Shown here: positions 26,558-34,604 of the stretch, one piece after another | Layout: each line of letters starts with the position of its first letter | How positions within the stretch are numbered: position 1 is the stretch's first letter | Assembly: GCA_910575155.1 (NCBI GenBank) | Contig: CAJTDX010000020.1 | Span: 1 to 56,184 of the forward strand | DNA length: 56,184 nucleotides | Direction of reading: 5' to 3' | From: Lachnospiraceae bacterium | GTDB taxonomy: Bacteria; Bacillota; Clostridia; Lachnospirales; Lachnospiraceae | Program-made: the position numbers and the translations under genes | The notes under the pieces: model-generated | What the model was told of the DNA's origin: nothing | Database searches by the model: none | What the model saw: only the letters and a program-made list of their open reading frames with translations

Positions 26558-26723
26558 CTAGTGTGCTGACCGTATTATATCTGGCGAAACTCCGCAGAAT
26601 ATTCGTTCATCTGCAAGGAGGATTTTCGACGGCGTAGCGGTGGCTGCGGATAGAAAATCCAACGTGGCAGATGGGCGGATCGGCAAGGAGGTTTGGCTGA
26701 ATATAATGCGGTCAGCACACTAG
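26558..26723. mobile_element. 166-bp miniature inverted-repeat element (type 1)
   Basis: The ends are a 23-bp inverted repeat with 22 matches: CTAGTGTGCTGACCGTATTATAT at 26558-26580 (shown as position range with key bases CTAGTGTGCTGACC) and its complement at 26701-26723. Internal pairing adds further stems (GGATTTTC with GAAAATCC; CATCTGC with GCAGATG). There is no coding capacity. Such small palindromic elements are typical MITEs moved by a transposase elsewhere. Its right end abuts or shares bases with the type 2 element that follows. Confidence 0.75.
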
Positions 26724-26880
26724 TACATCGTTGCGCAAATAACTACACCAACCACTTGCCTGCTTTCCCGATTGCACAGGTCAAAAATCCTCAGTGTAGC
26801 CCGCTGCGCCTACGTTTTTTGACCTGCACACTCAGAAAAGCATTCTGCGTGATTGATCCAGTTATTTGTCGAACGATGTA
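26723..26880. mobile_element. 158-bp miniature inverted-repeat element (type 2), copy 1
   Basis: The ends are imperfect 22-bp inverted repeats beginning GTACATCGTT and ending AACGATGTA, with 18 of 22 positions pairing. Inside, GCACAGGTCAAAAA pairs with TTTTTTGACCTGCAC to form a long central stem. A second copy at 45984-46142 differs at only three positions, which shows recent spread. A 7-bp word TATTAGT occurs at 26551-26557 and 26879-26885, flanking the type 1 plus type 2 pair, and may be a target duplication. It ends 23 bp upstream of the helicase start codon. Confidence 0.85.
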
Positions 26881-26903
26881 TTAGTTGGGAGAAACGTATA
26901 AAG

Positions 26904-29246
26904 ATGGAGCAGATTAAAATTTCTGTGAGGAATCTGGTGGAATTTATCCTGCGTTCCGGCGATATTGATAACCGTCGCGGCAGAACGGCGCAGAAAGAGG
27001 CCATGCAGGAGGGAAGCCGGATTCACCGCAAGATTCAAAGAAGAATGGGGGCGGATTACCAGTCGGAAGTTCCCTTAAAAATAGAAGTGGCGCGCAAACA
27101 GTATGTGATGGTGATTGAGGGAAGGGCAGACGGCATGTTCACAGAGCAAAAGCAGGTGTTTGTGGATGAGATTAAGGGAATTTTTCAGGATGTACATCTG
27201 CTGGAAGCCCCTGTATTGGTGCATCTTGCGCAGGCGAAATGTTATGCCTATATCGTTGCGCTGCAGCAGGAGCTGTCAGAGATTTCCGTACAGATGACGT
27301 ATTGTAATATGGATACGGAGGAAATACGCAGATTTCGGGAGCATTATTCGTTTGCAGAACTGGAAAAATGGTTTTTTGATCTGGTCGCCGCGTATGAAAA
27401 ATGGGCTAAGTTCCAGTATCAGGCAAGGCAGGAGCGCAACCAGTCGATTGCCGGCCTTACATTTCCCTTTCCCTACCGCAAAGGGCAGAAAGAGCTTGCA
27501 GCGGGCGTGTACCGTACCATAAACCGCAAAAAAAATCTTTTTATCCAGGCGCCGACGGGAACCGGAAAAACAGTTACAACGGTATTTCCGGCGCTGATGG
27601 CGGTGGGACAGGGGCTTGCGGATCGGATCTTTTATCTGACGGCGCGGACCATTACCAGAACGGTGGCGAAGGAAACGTTCGAATTGTTCCGGCGGCAGGG
27701 CTATCTGGGGAGGGTTTTAATCATTACTGCCAAGGAGAAGCTCTGCCTCTGTGAAGAGATGGACTGCAATCCGGTGCATTGCCCCTGTGCCAAAGGTCAT
27801 TATGACAGGGTAAACGACGCAGTGTTCAGTCTGCTGGAAAAGGAACGGGATATTACCAGGGAAGTTTTGCTCGAACAGGCGCAGCAGTATCAGGTCTGTC
27901 CCTTTGAACTGTGTCTGGATGTTTCCCTGTGGGTAGATAATATTATCTGCGATTACAATTATGTGTTTGATCCTAATGTGTATCTGAAACGCTTCTTTGC
28001 AGAAGGTGTGAAAGGAGAATACCTGTTTCTGGTGGACGAGGCGCATAATCTGGTGGACCGGGGCAGAGAGATGTACAGCGCCAGCTTATATAAGGAAGAT
28101 TTTCTGAAATATAAAAAGGCGTTAAAAAGCCACAGCAAAAAATGTACGGCCGCTTTGGAACGCTGCAACAGGCATCTGTTAAAAATGAAACGCGACTGTG
28201 ATTCCTACCAGGTAATGGGAGAGATCGGCGTGCTGGTATTTGCACTGATGCAGCTTGGATCCGCGCTGGAGGAATTTTTTCTCAAAGAAATTAATTTTCC
28301 GGAAAAAAAAGAAGTGATGGAATTTTATCTGAATCTGAGGCATTTTCTGAATATGTATGATCTTATGGATGAAAATTATGTGATTTATACGGAGCATGAG
28401 GCGGACGGCAGATTTAAGTTGAAATTATTCTGCGTCAATCCGGCGGTGAATTTGCAGTCCTGTCTCGATAAGGGAAGATCCGCCGTATTCTTTTCAGCGA
28501 CGCTTCTTCCGATTCAGTATTATAAAAGTTTGCTGAGCACCTGTGAGGAAAATTATGCAGTCTATGCCCAAACTGTATTTGAGAAAGAGCAGCGGCTGCT
28601 TGCAGTCGCGGAAGATGTTACCAGCAAATATACCAGGAGGAACCAGCAGGAATTTGAAAAGATTGCTTCTTATATTTACGAGGCGGCAAAGGGAAAAACA
28701 GGGAATTATATGGTATTTTTTCCTTCCTATAAGATGATGCGGCAGGTCTGGGAATGCCTGACGGAGCGGGATTTGTCGGAGGAAATGGTTTGTATCTGTC
28801 AGGAGAGCGGCATGACGGAGGCGCAGCGGGAAGAATTTTTGCAGCGTTTTTTGCAGGAAGGAGAGAAAACCCTGATTGGATTTTGCGTGATGGGCGGCAT
28901 TTTTGCAGAGGGGATTGATTTGAAAGGGGAGGCGTTAATCGGCGTTATGATTGTGGGGACCGGACTGCCGCAGATCAGCAATGAGCGGGAAATTCTGAAG
29001 AATTTCTATCAGCAGCGGGAGGGAAACGGCTTTGAATATGCATTCCTTTATCCGGGGATGAATAAGGTACTGCAGGCGGCGGGACGCGTGATCCGCACGG
29101 CTGAAGACCGGGGGGTGATTTTACTGTTGGACGAACGGTTTTTGCGGCGGGAGTATCAATGTCTTTTTCCCAGGGAGTGGGAAGAATTTCAGACTGTGAA
29201 GCTGTCAGGAGTGCGCGGACTGGTGGAAGCGTTCTGGAAAGAATGA
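26904..29246 (+). CDS. Cas4-like nuclease fused to a DinG/XPD-type DNA helicase
   Basis: This 780-aa protein has an N-terminal PD-(D/E)XK nuclease domain (1-190) with His41 in EGSRIHRK, Asp76 in IEGRADG, Glu89 and Lys91 in VDEIKG, and a QxxxY motif (Gln110, Tyr114), the RecB/Cas4 pattern. An SF2 XPD-family helicase follows: Walker A APTGTGKT near 215, five Cys at about 280-294 (CLCEEMDCNPVHCPC) fitting an iron-sulfur cluster, VDEAHN near 377, and QAAGRVIRTAEDRG near the end. ATG 26904 is chosen because the frame further upstream lies inside the miniature element. The nearest GGAG is 13 bases away, so the ribosome binding site is weak. A DNA repair or resection role is likely. Confidence 0.9.
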   Translation: MEQIKISVRNLVEFILRSGDIDNRRGRTAQKEAMQEGSRIHRKIQRRMGADYQSEVPLKIEVARKQYVMVIEGRADGMFTEQKQVFVDEIKGIFQDVHLLEAPVLVHLAQAKCYAYIVALQQELSEISVQMTYCNMDTEEIRRFREHYSFAELEKWFFDLVAAYEKWAKFQYQARQERNQSIAGLTFPFPYRKGQKELAAGVYRTINRKKNLFIQAPTGTGKTVTTVFPALMAVGQGLADRIFYLTARTITRTVAKETFELFRRQGYLGRVLIITAKEKLCLCEEMDCNPVHCPCAKGHYDRVNDAVFSLLEKERDITREVLLEQAQQYQVCPFELCLDVSLWVDNIICDYNYVFDPNVYLKRFFAEGVKGEYLFLVDEAHNLVDRGREMYSASLYKEDFLKYKKALKSHSKKCTAALERCNRHLLKMKRDCDSYQVMGEIGVLVFALMQLGSALEEFFLKEINFPEKKEVMEFYLNLRHFLNMYDLMDENYVIYTEHEADGRFKLKLFCVNPAVNLQSCLDKGRSAVFFSATLLPIQYYKSLLSTCEENYAVYAQTVFEKEQRLLAVAEDVTSKYTRRNQQEFEKIASYIYEAAKGKTGNYMVFFPSYKMMRQVWECLTERDLSEEMVCICQESGMTEAQREEFLQRFLQEGEKTLIGFCVMGGIFAEGIDLKGEALIGVMIVGTGLPQISNEREILKNFYQQREGNGFEYAFLYPGMNKVLQAAGRVIRTAEDRGVILLLDERFLRREYQCLFPREWEEFQTVKLSGVRGLVEAFWKE

Positions 29247-29289
29247 GATGTGTATGGCTTTTTATTTATGATGCAGGAGGAATGAGGAG

Positions 29290-29426
29290 ATGAAAGAAAA
29301 CAGAGATAATCTGATGATGCAGGATCAGTCAGAAAAGCAAGCTATGATTCAGAGCTGTTTTGCAAATATTTTTTCTGTTCGCCCCAAGAATATGTAAAAC
29401 AGCATTTGGCGAAAATGAGGGAATAG
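29290..29426 (+). pseudogene. Small ORF apparently broken by a frameshift in a T-run
   Basis: An AGGAGG site at 29275-29280 precedes an ATG at 29290 that gives a 35-aa frame ending at 29397 (KENRDNLMMQDQSEKQ...). In the neighbouring frame the sequence continues sensibly as SPQEYVKQHLAKMRE to a TAG at 29424-29426. One added T in the six-T run at 29369-29374 would join the two into a protein of about 45 residues. Either the gene is decayed or phase-variable, or the base is a sequencing error. Function unknown. Confidence 0.4.
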
Positions 29427-29495
29427 TTTCTCAGTCAGCAGAATAAAATATCATAGAATCTGATGGACATTCTATCAAAAGAGAGGAAGAGAGAA

Positions 29496-29909
29496 ATGGA
29501 AAAGAAGAATCCTATGAGAAAGAATCTTGTGCAGGCGCAGGGAGAGAAAAGGGCTGGGATATCCGTGCTGACGATTTTAAAAATTCTGCTGGCAATGTAT
29601 TTTTTAACAGGCGCGCTGCTGCTGGTTTTATCGGCAATGCTCTACAAAATGCAGCTCAGTGAGAGCGTGGTGTCCGTGGGAATTGTGCTGATTTATGTGC
29701 TATCCGGATTTTTTGGAGGATTTTTAAGCGGAAAAGTGATGAAGACCAGGCGGTTTTTCTGGGGAATGATTATGGGATGCGCATATTTCCTGATCCTGAT
29801 TCTGGGTTCGGTCCTCTTTCAAAAGGGAATCAATATGGAAGTCACCCGCTTTTTTACAACATTGATTTTGTGTACGGCGTCCGGTATGATTGGCGGCATG
29901 GTAAGCTGA
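29496..29909 (+). CDS. Small integral membrane protein (TIGR04086/YrzE-like)
   Basis: This 137-aa protein has a short basic N-terminus and four hydrophobic segments (about 26-51, 59-78, 86-108 and 117-137). The Gly-rich pairs GFFGGFLSGK and SGMIGGMVS are typical of the TIGR04086 family of Clostridial membrane proteins, whose function is unknown. The frame opens at 29463, but the ATG at 29496 has GAGGAAG about 7 bases before it and is preferred. It follows the helicase and the broken small ORF on the same strand, with no clear promoter of its own. Confidence 0.75.
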   Translation: MEKKNPMRKNLVQAQGEKRAGISVLTILKILLAMYFLTGALLLVLSAMLYKMQLSESVVSVGIVLIYVLSGFFGGFLSGKVMKTRRFFWGMIMGCAYFLILILGSVLFQKGINMEVTRFFTTLILCTASGMIGGMVS

Positions 29910-30295
29910 TTGTTCACAGCATTGCCCGCCGCCTCAAAGCGTGCAAACCCCTTAAGGTTGCGGGGGGAAAGCGGGATTGCCCGCATGAGGCGCAGCAAAG
30001 CGGTCAGGTTCCTCAGGTATGAGGAATTGGGGAAAAGAAAGCAGACCTGCCCGCTTTGTTCTCTTATAGGAAAGACCTTGTCACGCTAATGCGTGAAAGT
30101 ATCTTTCCTATAAGAGAAAAATAATATGCGCACTCGCACAAGAGGTAAAATATTGCTTCGCAATTGTGCTCGGCGCGCAAAGTGTCCAAGCCCCTCATGA
30201 TTGAGGGGGTAGGGGAGTTGAAGTGGGCATGCCCGCTTTGTTCTCAATAGGTGGGCAGAGTGCATGAACCAGTAAATTCAATATGCCGGCCGGCG
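29910..30295. repeat. 386-bp intergenic region filled with hairpins and a dispersed palindromic repeat
   Basis: This spacer between convergent genes holds stacked palindromes: CGCCTCA/TGAGGCG (29930-29936 with 29986-29992) enclosing GCAAACC/GGTTGC and GCGGG/CCCGC, then CCTCAGG/TGAGG at 30011-30024. The TATAGGAAAG repeat lies at 30061-30174, followed by CCCCTCA/TGAGGGGG. The phrase CCCGCTTTGTTCTC occurs twice (near 30050 and 30231). No gene is supported. The layout, hairpins followed by a TATAGG palindrome, is like that at 1-200. Confidence 0.7.
30061..30174. repeat. Dispersed palindromic repeat, copy A (with 3' extension)
   Basis: The 56-bp palindrome 30061-30116 (CTCTTATAGGAAAG paired with CTTTCCTATAAGAG, with CACGC/GCGTG inside) is followed by a conserved tail with GCGCACTCGCACAAGAGG. 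The same palindrome occurs at 42985-43034 and, with the same tail, at 55893-56005. Confidence 0.9.
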
Positions 30296-31324
30296 CTAAC
30301 GCTGTACGCGTCCGGAAGCGTCGCCTCCGGCCAGTTTCAGCACTTCGTCCAGGGAAACAAGGTTGAAATCCCCTTCAATGGAATGCTTGAGACAGGAAGC
30401 GGCTACTGCGAAATCAATAAGTTCCTGGGGCGGATAACCGATCAGGGAAGCGGCGATAAGGCCGCCGCCAAAACTGTCGCCGCCGCCCACGCGGTCTACA
30501 ATATGCATATGGTATTTGCGGCTGAAATAATAATCCCTTCCGTCGTAGAGCATAGCGGACCAGCCGTTGTCGTTGGCGGAGATTGATTCCCGCAGGGTTA
30601 TGGCAACTTTAGAGAATCCAAAACGATCTTTTAACTGTTTTGCCACATCCTTATAGCCTTCCTGATTTACCGTTCCCGCTGTAACGTCAGTGTTGGCGGC
30701 GTGGATATTAAATACGTCGGCTGCGTCCTCCTCATTGGCAATACAGAGATCTACATACTGGCAGAGATTAGCCATCACCTGTCCGGCTTTTTCTTTGCTC
30801 CATAATTTATTGCGGTAATTCAGGTCGCAGGAAACAGTAACGCCGGCCTCTTTAGCCGCCTGGCATGCCATCAGGCACAGGTCTGCGAGGGTATCGTTTA
30901 AGGCGGGAGTGATTCCTGTGAAATGAAACCAGTCCGCATTGGCAAAGATTTCTTTCCAGCAGAAATCTTTGGAGGAGGCGTTGCACAGCGAGGAACCGGC
31001 CCGGTCATAAATGACTTTGGAAGGTCTTTGGGAAGCTCCTTTTTCCAGATAATAGATCCCAATGCGCTGGCCTCCCCGGGCAATAAAGGAGGTGTCCACG
31101 CCGTATCTGCGCAGAGCATTGACGCCCGCCTGTCCGATTTCGTGGGAGGGAAGACGGGAGACAAAGACGGAGTGGAAGCCATAGTTTGCAAGGGATACGC
31201 AGACATTGGCTTCTCCGCCTCCGAAGGTCGCGCCCAGGGTATCGGCCTGGACAAACCTCTCATAACCTTGCGGGGCAAGACGCAGCATCAGCTCTCCAAA
31301 GGTAATTACTTTTTTTCCAATCAT
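30296..31324 (-). CDS. kdgK: 2-keto-3-deoxygluconate kinase (PfkB family)
   Basis: This 342-aa ribokinase-family sugar kinase phosphorylates 2-keto-3-deoxygluconate to KDPG, feeding the aldolase encoded just upstream. The N-terminal signature FGELMLRLAP and FGGGEANVCVSLANYG and the catalytic GGGDSFGGGL near residue 290 (Asp as base) are clear. A linker of about 12 extra residues near 230 is typical of KDG kinases. It is the second gene of a two-gene operon with eda (31-bp gap, ribosome binding site AAAAGGAGAA). Substrate is assigned from context as much as sequence; other ketose or nucleoside kinases of the family cannot be excluded. Confidence 0.88.
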   Translation of the reverse strand: MIGKKVITFGELMLRLAPQGYERFVQADTLGATFGGGEANVCVSLANYGFHSVFVSRLPSHEIGQAGVNALRRYGVDTSFIARGGQRIGIYYLEKGASQRPSKVIYDRAGSSLCNASSKDFCWKEIFANADWFHFTGITPALNDTLADLCLMACQAAKEAGVTVSCDLNYRNKLWSKEKAGQVMANLCQYVDLCIANEEDAADVFNIHAANTDVTAGTVNQEGYKDVAKQLKDRFGFSKVAITLRESISANDNGWSAMLYDGRDYYFSRKYHMHIVDRVGGGDSFGGGLIAASLIGYPPQELIDFAVAASCLKHSIEGDFNLVSLDEVLKLAGGDASGRVQR

Positions 31325-31355
31325 AGTTGTTCTCCTTTTTCTGAAAATAAATCTC

Positions 31356-31985
31356 TTATGCGCGGACTGTGCGCACCGCTTCCTGTGTCAGACGCTGGAT
31401 TTCTTCAAAATTTCCGCATTTAATCAAATCTTCTTTTACCATCCAGCTACCGCCGCACGCCGTTACCTTGTCGCAGGCAAGATAGGTGTGCAGATTTTCC
31501 AGGTTAATGCCGCCGGTGGGCATAAACTTCATCTGAGGATATGGCGACGACAGAGCTTTGATCATTTCCAGACCGCCGGAAACTTCTGCCGGGAAAAATT
31601 TTACCAGGGTTAAGCCCATAGAAAGAGCGGCTTCTATTCCGGTTGGATTATTGATGCCCGGAATAATGGGATACTTTTTTTTGATACAGTGTTTTACAAT
31701 GGCGGGATTGAATCCCGGACTGACAATAAAGCTGGCTCCCGCTTTCATTGCCTGGTCTGCCTGAGACGTGGTAAGCACGGTACCCGCGCCAATGAGCATT
31801 TCCGGGAACTGATGGGACATAATCTGAATACATTCCGCCGCAGCCTCCGTGCGAAAAGTGATTTCCGCGCAGGGAAGACCGCCGTCGCAGAGCGCTTTTG
31901 CCAGCGGTTTGGCGTTTACGGCGTCATGCAGGACCACGACAGGTATGATACGGGTAAGGTTTAATTGTTCTGTTATTTTATGCAT
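31356..31985 (-). CDS. eda: KDPG/KHG aldolase
   Basis: This 209-aa class I aldolase cleaves 2-keto-3-deoxy-6-phosphogluconate to pyruvate and glyceraldehyde-3-phosphate, and often 4-hydroxy-2-oxoglutarate as well. The base Glu41 in CAEITFRT, the GAGTVLT loop and the Schiff-base Lys129 in LVKFFPAE are present, with the phosphate-binding PTGGIN motif near the C-terminus. Length is normal. AGGAGG precedes the ATG. It is the first gene of the eda-kdgK pair. The small frame and terminator-like hairpin just upstream may affect its expression. Confidence 0.95.
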   Translation of the reverse strand: MHKITEQLNLTRIIPVVVLHDAVNAKPLAKALCDGGLPCAEITFRTEAAAECIQIMSHQFPEMLIGAGTVLTTSQADQAMKAGASFIVSPGFNPAIVKHCIKKKYPIIPGINNPTGIEAALSMGLTLVKFFPAEVSGGLEMIKALSSPYPQMKFMPTGGINLENLHTYLACDKVTACGGSWMVKEDLIKCGNFEEIQRLTQEAVRTVRA

Positions 31986-31996
31986 AGCGTAACCTC

Positions 31997-32245
31997 CTAA
32001 AAAATGCCCGGGGCATTTGATTCTGATGGATCTGCGGCTGCAGAGAGAACGGGCGGGACGGCCAAAAGCAGCGGCGCCTGCTGCGGAGAACTGCCGGGGT
32101 CGGGCTTTTGACCGGTATGGTACAGGTAACTGTTTTTGGCGCTGTCTTTGCCGCCGGGTTTGAGAGCGTTGCAGGCGCCGTCCTGCGCAGAAGACGTATG
32201 CGCGCGTTTTTGCAGATTATGGTAAGAACTGTTGTTGTAATTCAT
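31997..32245 (-). CDS. Possible small protein or leader peptide upstream of eda
   Basis: This 82-aa frame starts at an ATG preceded by AGAAAGGA with 7-base spacing on the minus strand. The product (MNYNNSSYHNLQKRAHTSS...) is rich in Ser, Pro, Ala and Gln, has no recognised domain and no signal peptide. Its stop codon lies inside the T-run of a hairpin (AAATGCC/GGCATTT) that would act as a minus-strand terminator, and eda begins 12 bp further on. It could be a real small gene, a leader peptide controlling read-through into eda-kdgK, or chance. Unrecognised. Confidence 0.35.
   Translation of the reverse strand: MNYNNSSYHNLQKRAHTSSAQDGACNALKPGGKDSAKNSYLYHTGQKPDPGSSPQQAPLLLAVPPVLSAAADPSESNAPGIF
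31998..32018 (-). terminator. Hairpin with T-run directly upstream of eda
   Basis: On the minus strand AAATGCC-CCG-GGCATTT is followed by TTT. It sits between the small upstream frame and the eda ribosome binding site, so transcription started upstream would have to pass it. Confidence 0.5.
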
Positions 32246-32370
32246 AAAAGATTCCTTTCTGGGCAAATGTCCGCTTTGTTTTTAGTATGTCAAGTGTGCG
32301 GAAGAATTATGCGCAGACGAAAAGAGAAAGAACGGGATTTCAGTTTTTGACCAGATATGATAAAAATTCA

Positions 32371-32399
32371 GTGACAGTCAGATGTTTTTTTGTTACAAT
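32371..32399 (+). promoter_or_regulatory. Predicted promoter of the fructokinase-lacI pair
   Basis: GTGACA (32371-32376) and TACAAT (32394-32399) are separated by 17 bases. A small inverted repeat AGCAT-N7-ATGCT at 32431-32447, downstream of the start site, is a possible operator for the adjacent LacI protein, but it is not a classical LacI half-site. Confidence 0.55.
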
Positions 32400-32473
32400 A
32401 AGACAATATAAAAAATATATCAGCAGAAATAGCATCGTAATTATGCTGCAAATAACAGGAGAGGATGAGGAAT

Positions 32474-33439
32474 ATGAAAAAATATGATGTGACTGCGTTG
32501 GGAGAATTATTGATTGATTTTACCTATGCGGGGGCTTCGGAACAGGGAAATTCGCTTTTGGAGGCGAATCCGGGCGGAGCGCCGTGTAATGTGCTGGCAA
32601 TGCTGAATAAATGTGGAAAAAGTACGAATTTCATTGGAAAAGTAGGGAAAGATCAATTTGGATATTTGCTGCGGGATACGCTGGAAGAGTTAAAAATAGG
32701 AACGGATGGCCTTTGTTTTGACGGGGAAGTGAAAACGACGCTTGCTTTTGTAAAAAATTTTGAAAATGGCGACCGTGATTTTGCCTTTTACCGCAATCCG
32801 GGAGCCGATCTGATGCTTACAGAAACAGAGGTGGACGAGCAGCAGATCAAAGACAGCCGCATGTTCCATTTTGGAACGCTATCCATGACGCATGAAGGCG
32901 TTTGCGCCGCCACGCAAAAGGCAGTGGATGCGGCCGGGAGAGCAGGAGTTCTTATTTCCTTTGATCCCAATCTGCGGGTTCCTCTGTGGAAGGATTTAAA
33001 AGAGGCGAAAGAGAAGATTTTGTACGGTTTAAGTAAATGCGACGTATGTAAGATTTCCGAAGAAGAAGTGGAGTTTGTCACCGGAGAAAAAGATATTGAA
33101 AAAGGCGCGCAGATTTTGCGGGAACGTTTTCCGGTAAAATTGCTTCTGGTGACAGCGGGAGCAGAGGGAAGTTATGCGTTTTATAAAGGATTTAAGGTTT
33201 ATCAGGAAAGTTTTAAACTGGGGGGAACCATTGAGACTACGGGAGCGGGAGATACTTTTTGCGGAAGTATTCTCTATCAGCTGCTGGAGCGGGATCTGGA
33301 GAATCTCACAGAGGAAGATTTAAAGGAAATGCTGGTTTTTGCCAATGCGGCGGCATATCTGGTGACAACGAAAAAGGGAGCCATCCGTTCTATGCCTGAA
33401 CTTGACGAGGTCTTGCGGATTGTAGATGAAAATGAATAA
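32474..33439 (+). CDS. scrK: Fructokinase (PfkB family)
   Basis: This 321-aa PfkB kinase probably phosphorylates fructose released from sucrose to fructose-6-phosphate. Motifs: the start VTALGELLIDFT, NPGGAPCNVLAMLNKCG, a KVGKDQFG loop, SFDPNLRVPLW, and the catalytic TTGAGDTFCGSIL (Asp base) near 255-268. ATG 32474 (AAA AAA TAT follows) is preferred over ATG 32465, which lies only a few bases after AGGAGAGG. It is followed 14 bp later by a LacI regulator and lies upstream of the oligosaccharide transport and hydrolase genes, consistent with sucrose or raffinose use. Very similar to family fructokinases in layout. Confidence 0.9.
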   Translation: MKKYDVTALGELLIDFTYAGASEQGNSLLEANPGGAPCNVLAMLNKCGKSTNFIGKVGKDQFGYLLRDTLEELKIGTDGLCFDGEVKTTLAFVKNFENGDRDFAFYRNPGADLMLTETEVDEQQIKDSRMFHFGTLSMTHEGVCAATQKAVDAAGRAGVLISFDPNLRVPLWKDLKEAKEKILYGLSKCDVCKISEEEVEFVTGEKDIEKGAQILRERFPVKLLLVTAGAEGSYAFYKGFKVYQESFKLGGTIETTGAGDTFCGSILYQLLERDLENLTEEDLKEMLVFANAAAYLVTTKKGAIRSMPELDEVLRIVDENE

Positions 33440-33453
33440 ATCGAGGAGAGCAT

Positions 33454-34461
33454 ATGATTACAATCAAAGAACTGGCATCCATTTTGGGCCTCAGCCCGAC
33501 AACGGTGTCGAATGTAGTAAATGGACATACAGATAAAATGTCTCCTGCCACGCGGCAGAGGATAGAAGACGCTCTGGTTCAGTACGAGTTCCGCCGTACG
33601 GTTCGCCAGGAAGACCACAGTAAGGCGTTAAAGCTGATATCCGTAGATTTTTATCTGAGCTCTAAGGAAAATGTTTTTATGGATCCGTTTTGTTCAGAGC
33701 TTTTAAATGCAATCTGCGTTAGACTGAAAACATTTGGCGCGTATCCGGTCTGCGGAATCCCCAATAATCACGAAGATATTTTTCACAAACTGCAGGCCCG
33801 CAATATTCAGGGCGGAATTGTGGTTGGCATGGAACCCTGGGAATGTCAGAATTTCTCTGCAAAAGTGGGAAAACCTGTGGTGTTTATTGATTGTGGAGAG
33901 GGGGACTATGACAATATCGGCATTGAAGATTATCAGGGCGGCAGGGAAATGACCGAGTTTCTATTAAAACAGGGGCATCGCAAAATTGCCTTTTTTTGCG
34001 ACCGCAAAAGTCCTGTTTCCAGCACGTATGAACGTTTTCGCGGATATTGCGACGCTCTTAAGAATTTTGGAATTACTTATAATAATGAGGATTACTATCA
34101 TCTGCCCGACGGGAGAAATTTAAGAAGAGAGGCAATCCGCGGGTTTGCCTTAAAGGCAAAGCAGGAAGGCTATACGGCGGTGTTCGTGGTTTCGGATCTG
34201 CTGGCAAACGAAACGGTGAGCAGTTTTTTTGAGGAAGGGCTGCGGGTGCCGGAGGATATTTCTGTGGCAGGTTTTGACGATAACCTCTATGCAAGGCTTT
34301 GCCGTCCCATGCTCACAACGATCCGCCAGTCTGTGGAAGAAAAGGGACAGGAGGCGGTTCATCTTTTGATGAAGCGGATTCGGGGCGAGGAGATTATCGC
34401 CAGATCTTTTAAACTTCCGGTGGAGCTGATTGTCCGTGGCAGCGTTCGGAATATTAATTAA
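33454..34461 (+). CDS. LacI-family transcriptional regulator
   Basis: This 335-aa repressor has an N-terminal LacI helix-turn-helix (ITIKELASILGLSPTTVSNVVNG) and hinge (residues 1-55), then a periplasmic-binding-protein-like effector domain with IGIEDYQGGREMTEFLLKQGHRKIAFF and VPEDISVAGFDD. CGAGGAGAG precedes the ATG, 14 bp after fructokinase, so the two are cotranscribed. Its position between fructokinase and the MsmEFG-like genes makes it the probable regulator of the oligosaccharide locus. The effector is unknown. A terminator follows. Confidence 0.93.
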   Translation: MITIKELASILGLSPTTVSNVVNGHTDKMSPATRQRIEDALVQYEFRRTVRQEDHSKALKLISVDFYLSSKENVFMDPFCSELLNAICVRLKTFGAYPVCGIPNNHEDIFHKLQARNIQGGIVVGMEPWECQNFSAKVGKPVVFIDCGEGDYDNIGIEDYQGGREMTEFLLKQGHRKIAFFCDRKSPVSSTYERFRGYCDALKNFGITYNNEDYYHLPDGRNLRREAIRGFALKAKQEGYTAVFVVSDLLANETVSSFFEEGLRVPEDISVAGFDDNLYARLCRPMLTTIRQSVEEKGQEAVHLLMKRIRGEEIIARSFKLPVELIVRGSVRNIN

Positions 34462-34555
34462 TGGAAGGATACACAGGCAGATTTTGTTTCTCTTCGTCTC
34501 AGAGAGCTTGCCGAAAACCCTTTAGAGGGAGATTTATAAATACGAGTATTTACTT

Positions 34556-34604
34556 AAAAAGTCACAGATGAAAGCGTTGCTTTTACTGTGGCTTTTCTTC
34601 TTTT
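34556..34604 (+). terminator. Terminator after the lacI gene
   Basis: AAGTCACAG pairs with CTGTGGCTT (one G-U pair) around a 16-base loop, followed by TTCTTCTTTT. Confidence 0.75.

Noticed and set aside
26693-26884. Open frame whose product matches one at 45966-46157 (VHRCANNYTNHLPAFPIAQVKN-like text)
   Set aside because: Both lie inside the two copies of the type 2 miniature element. The similarity comes from the repeat DNA, there is no ribosome binding site and the starts fall in flanking sequence.
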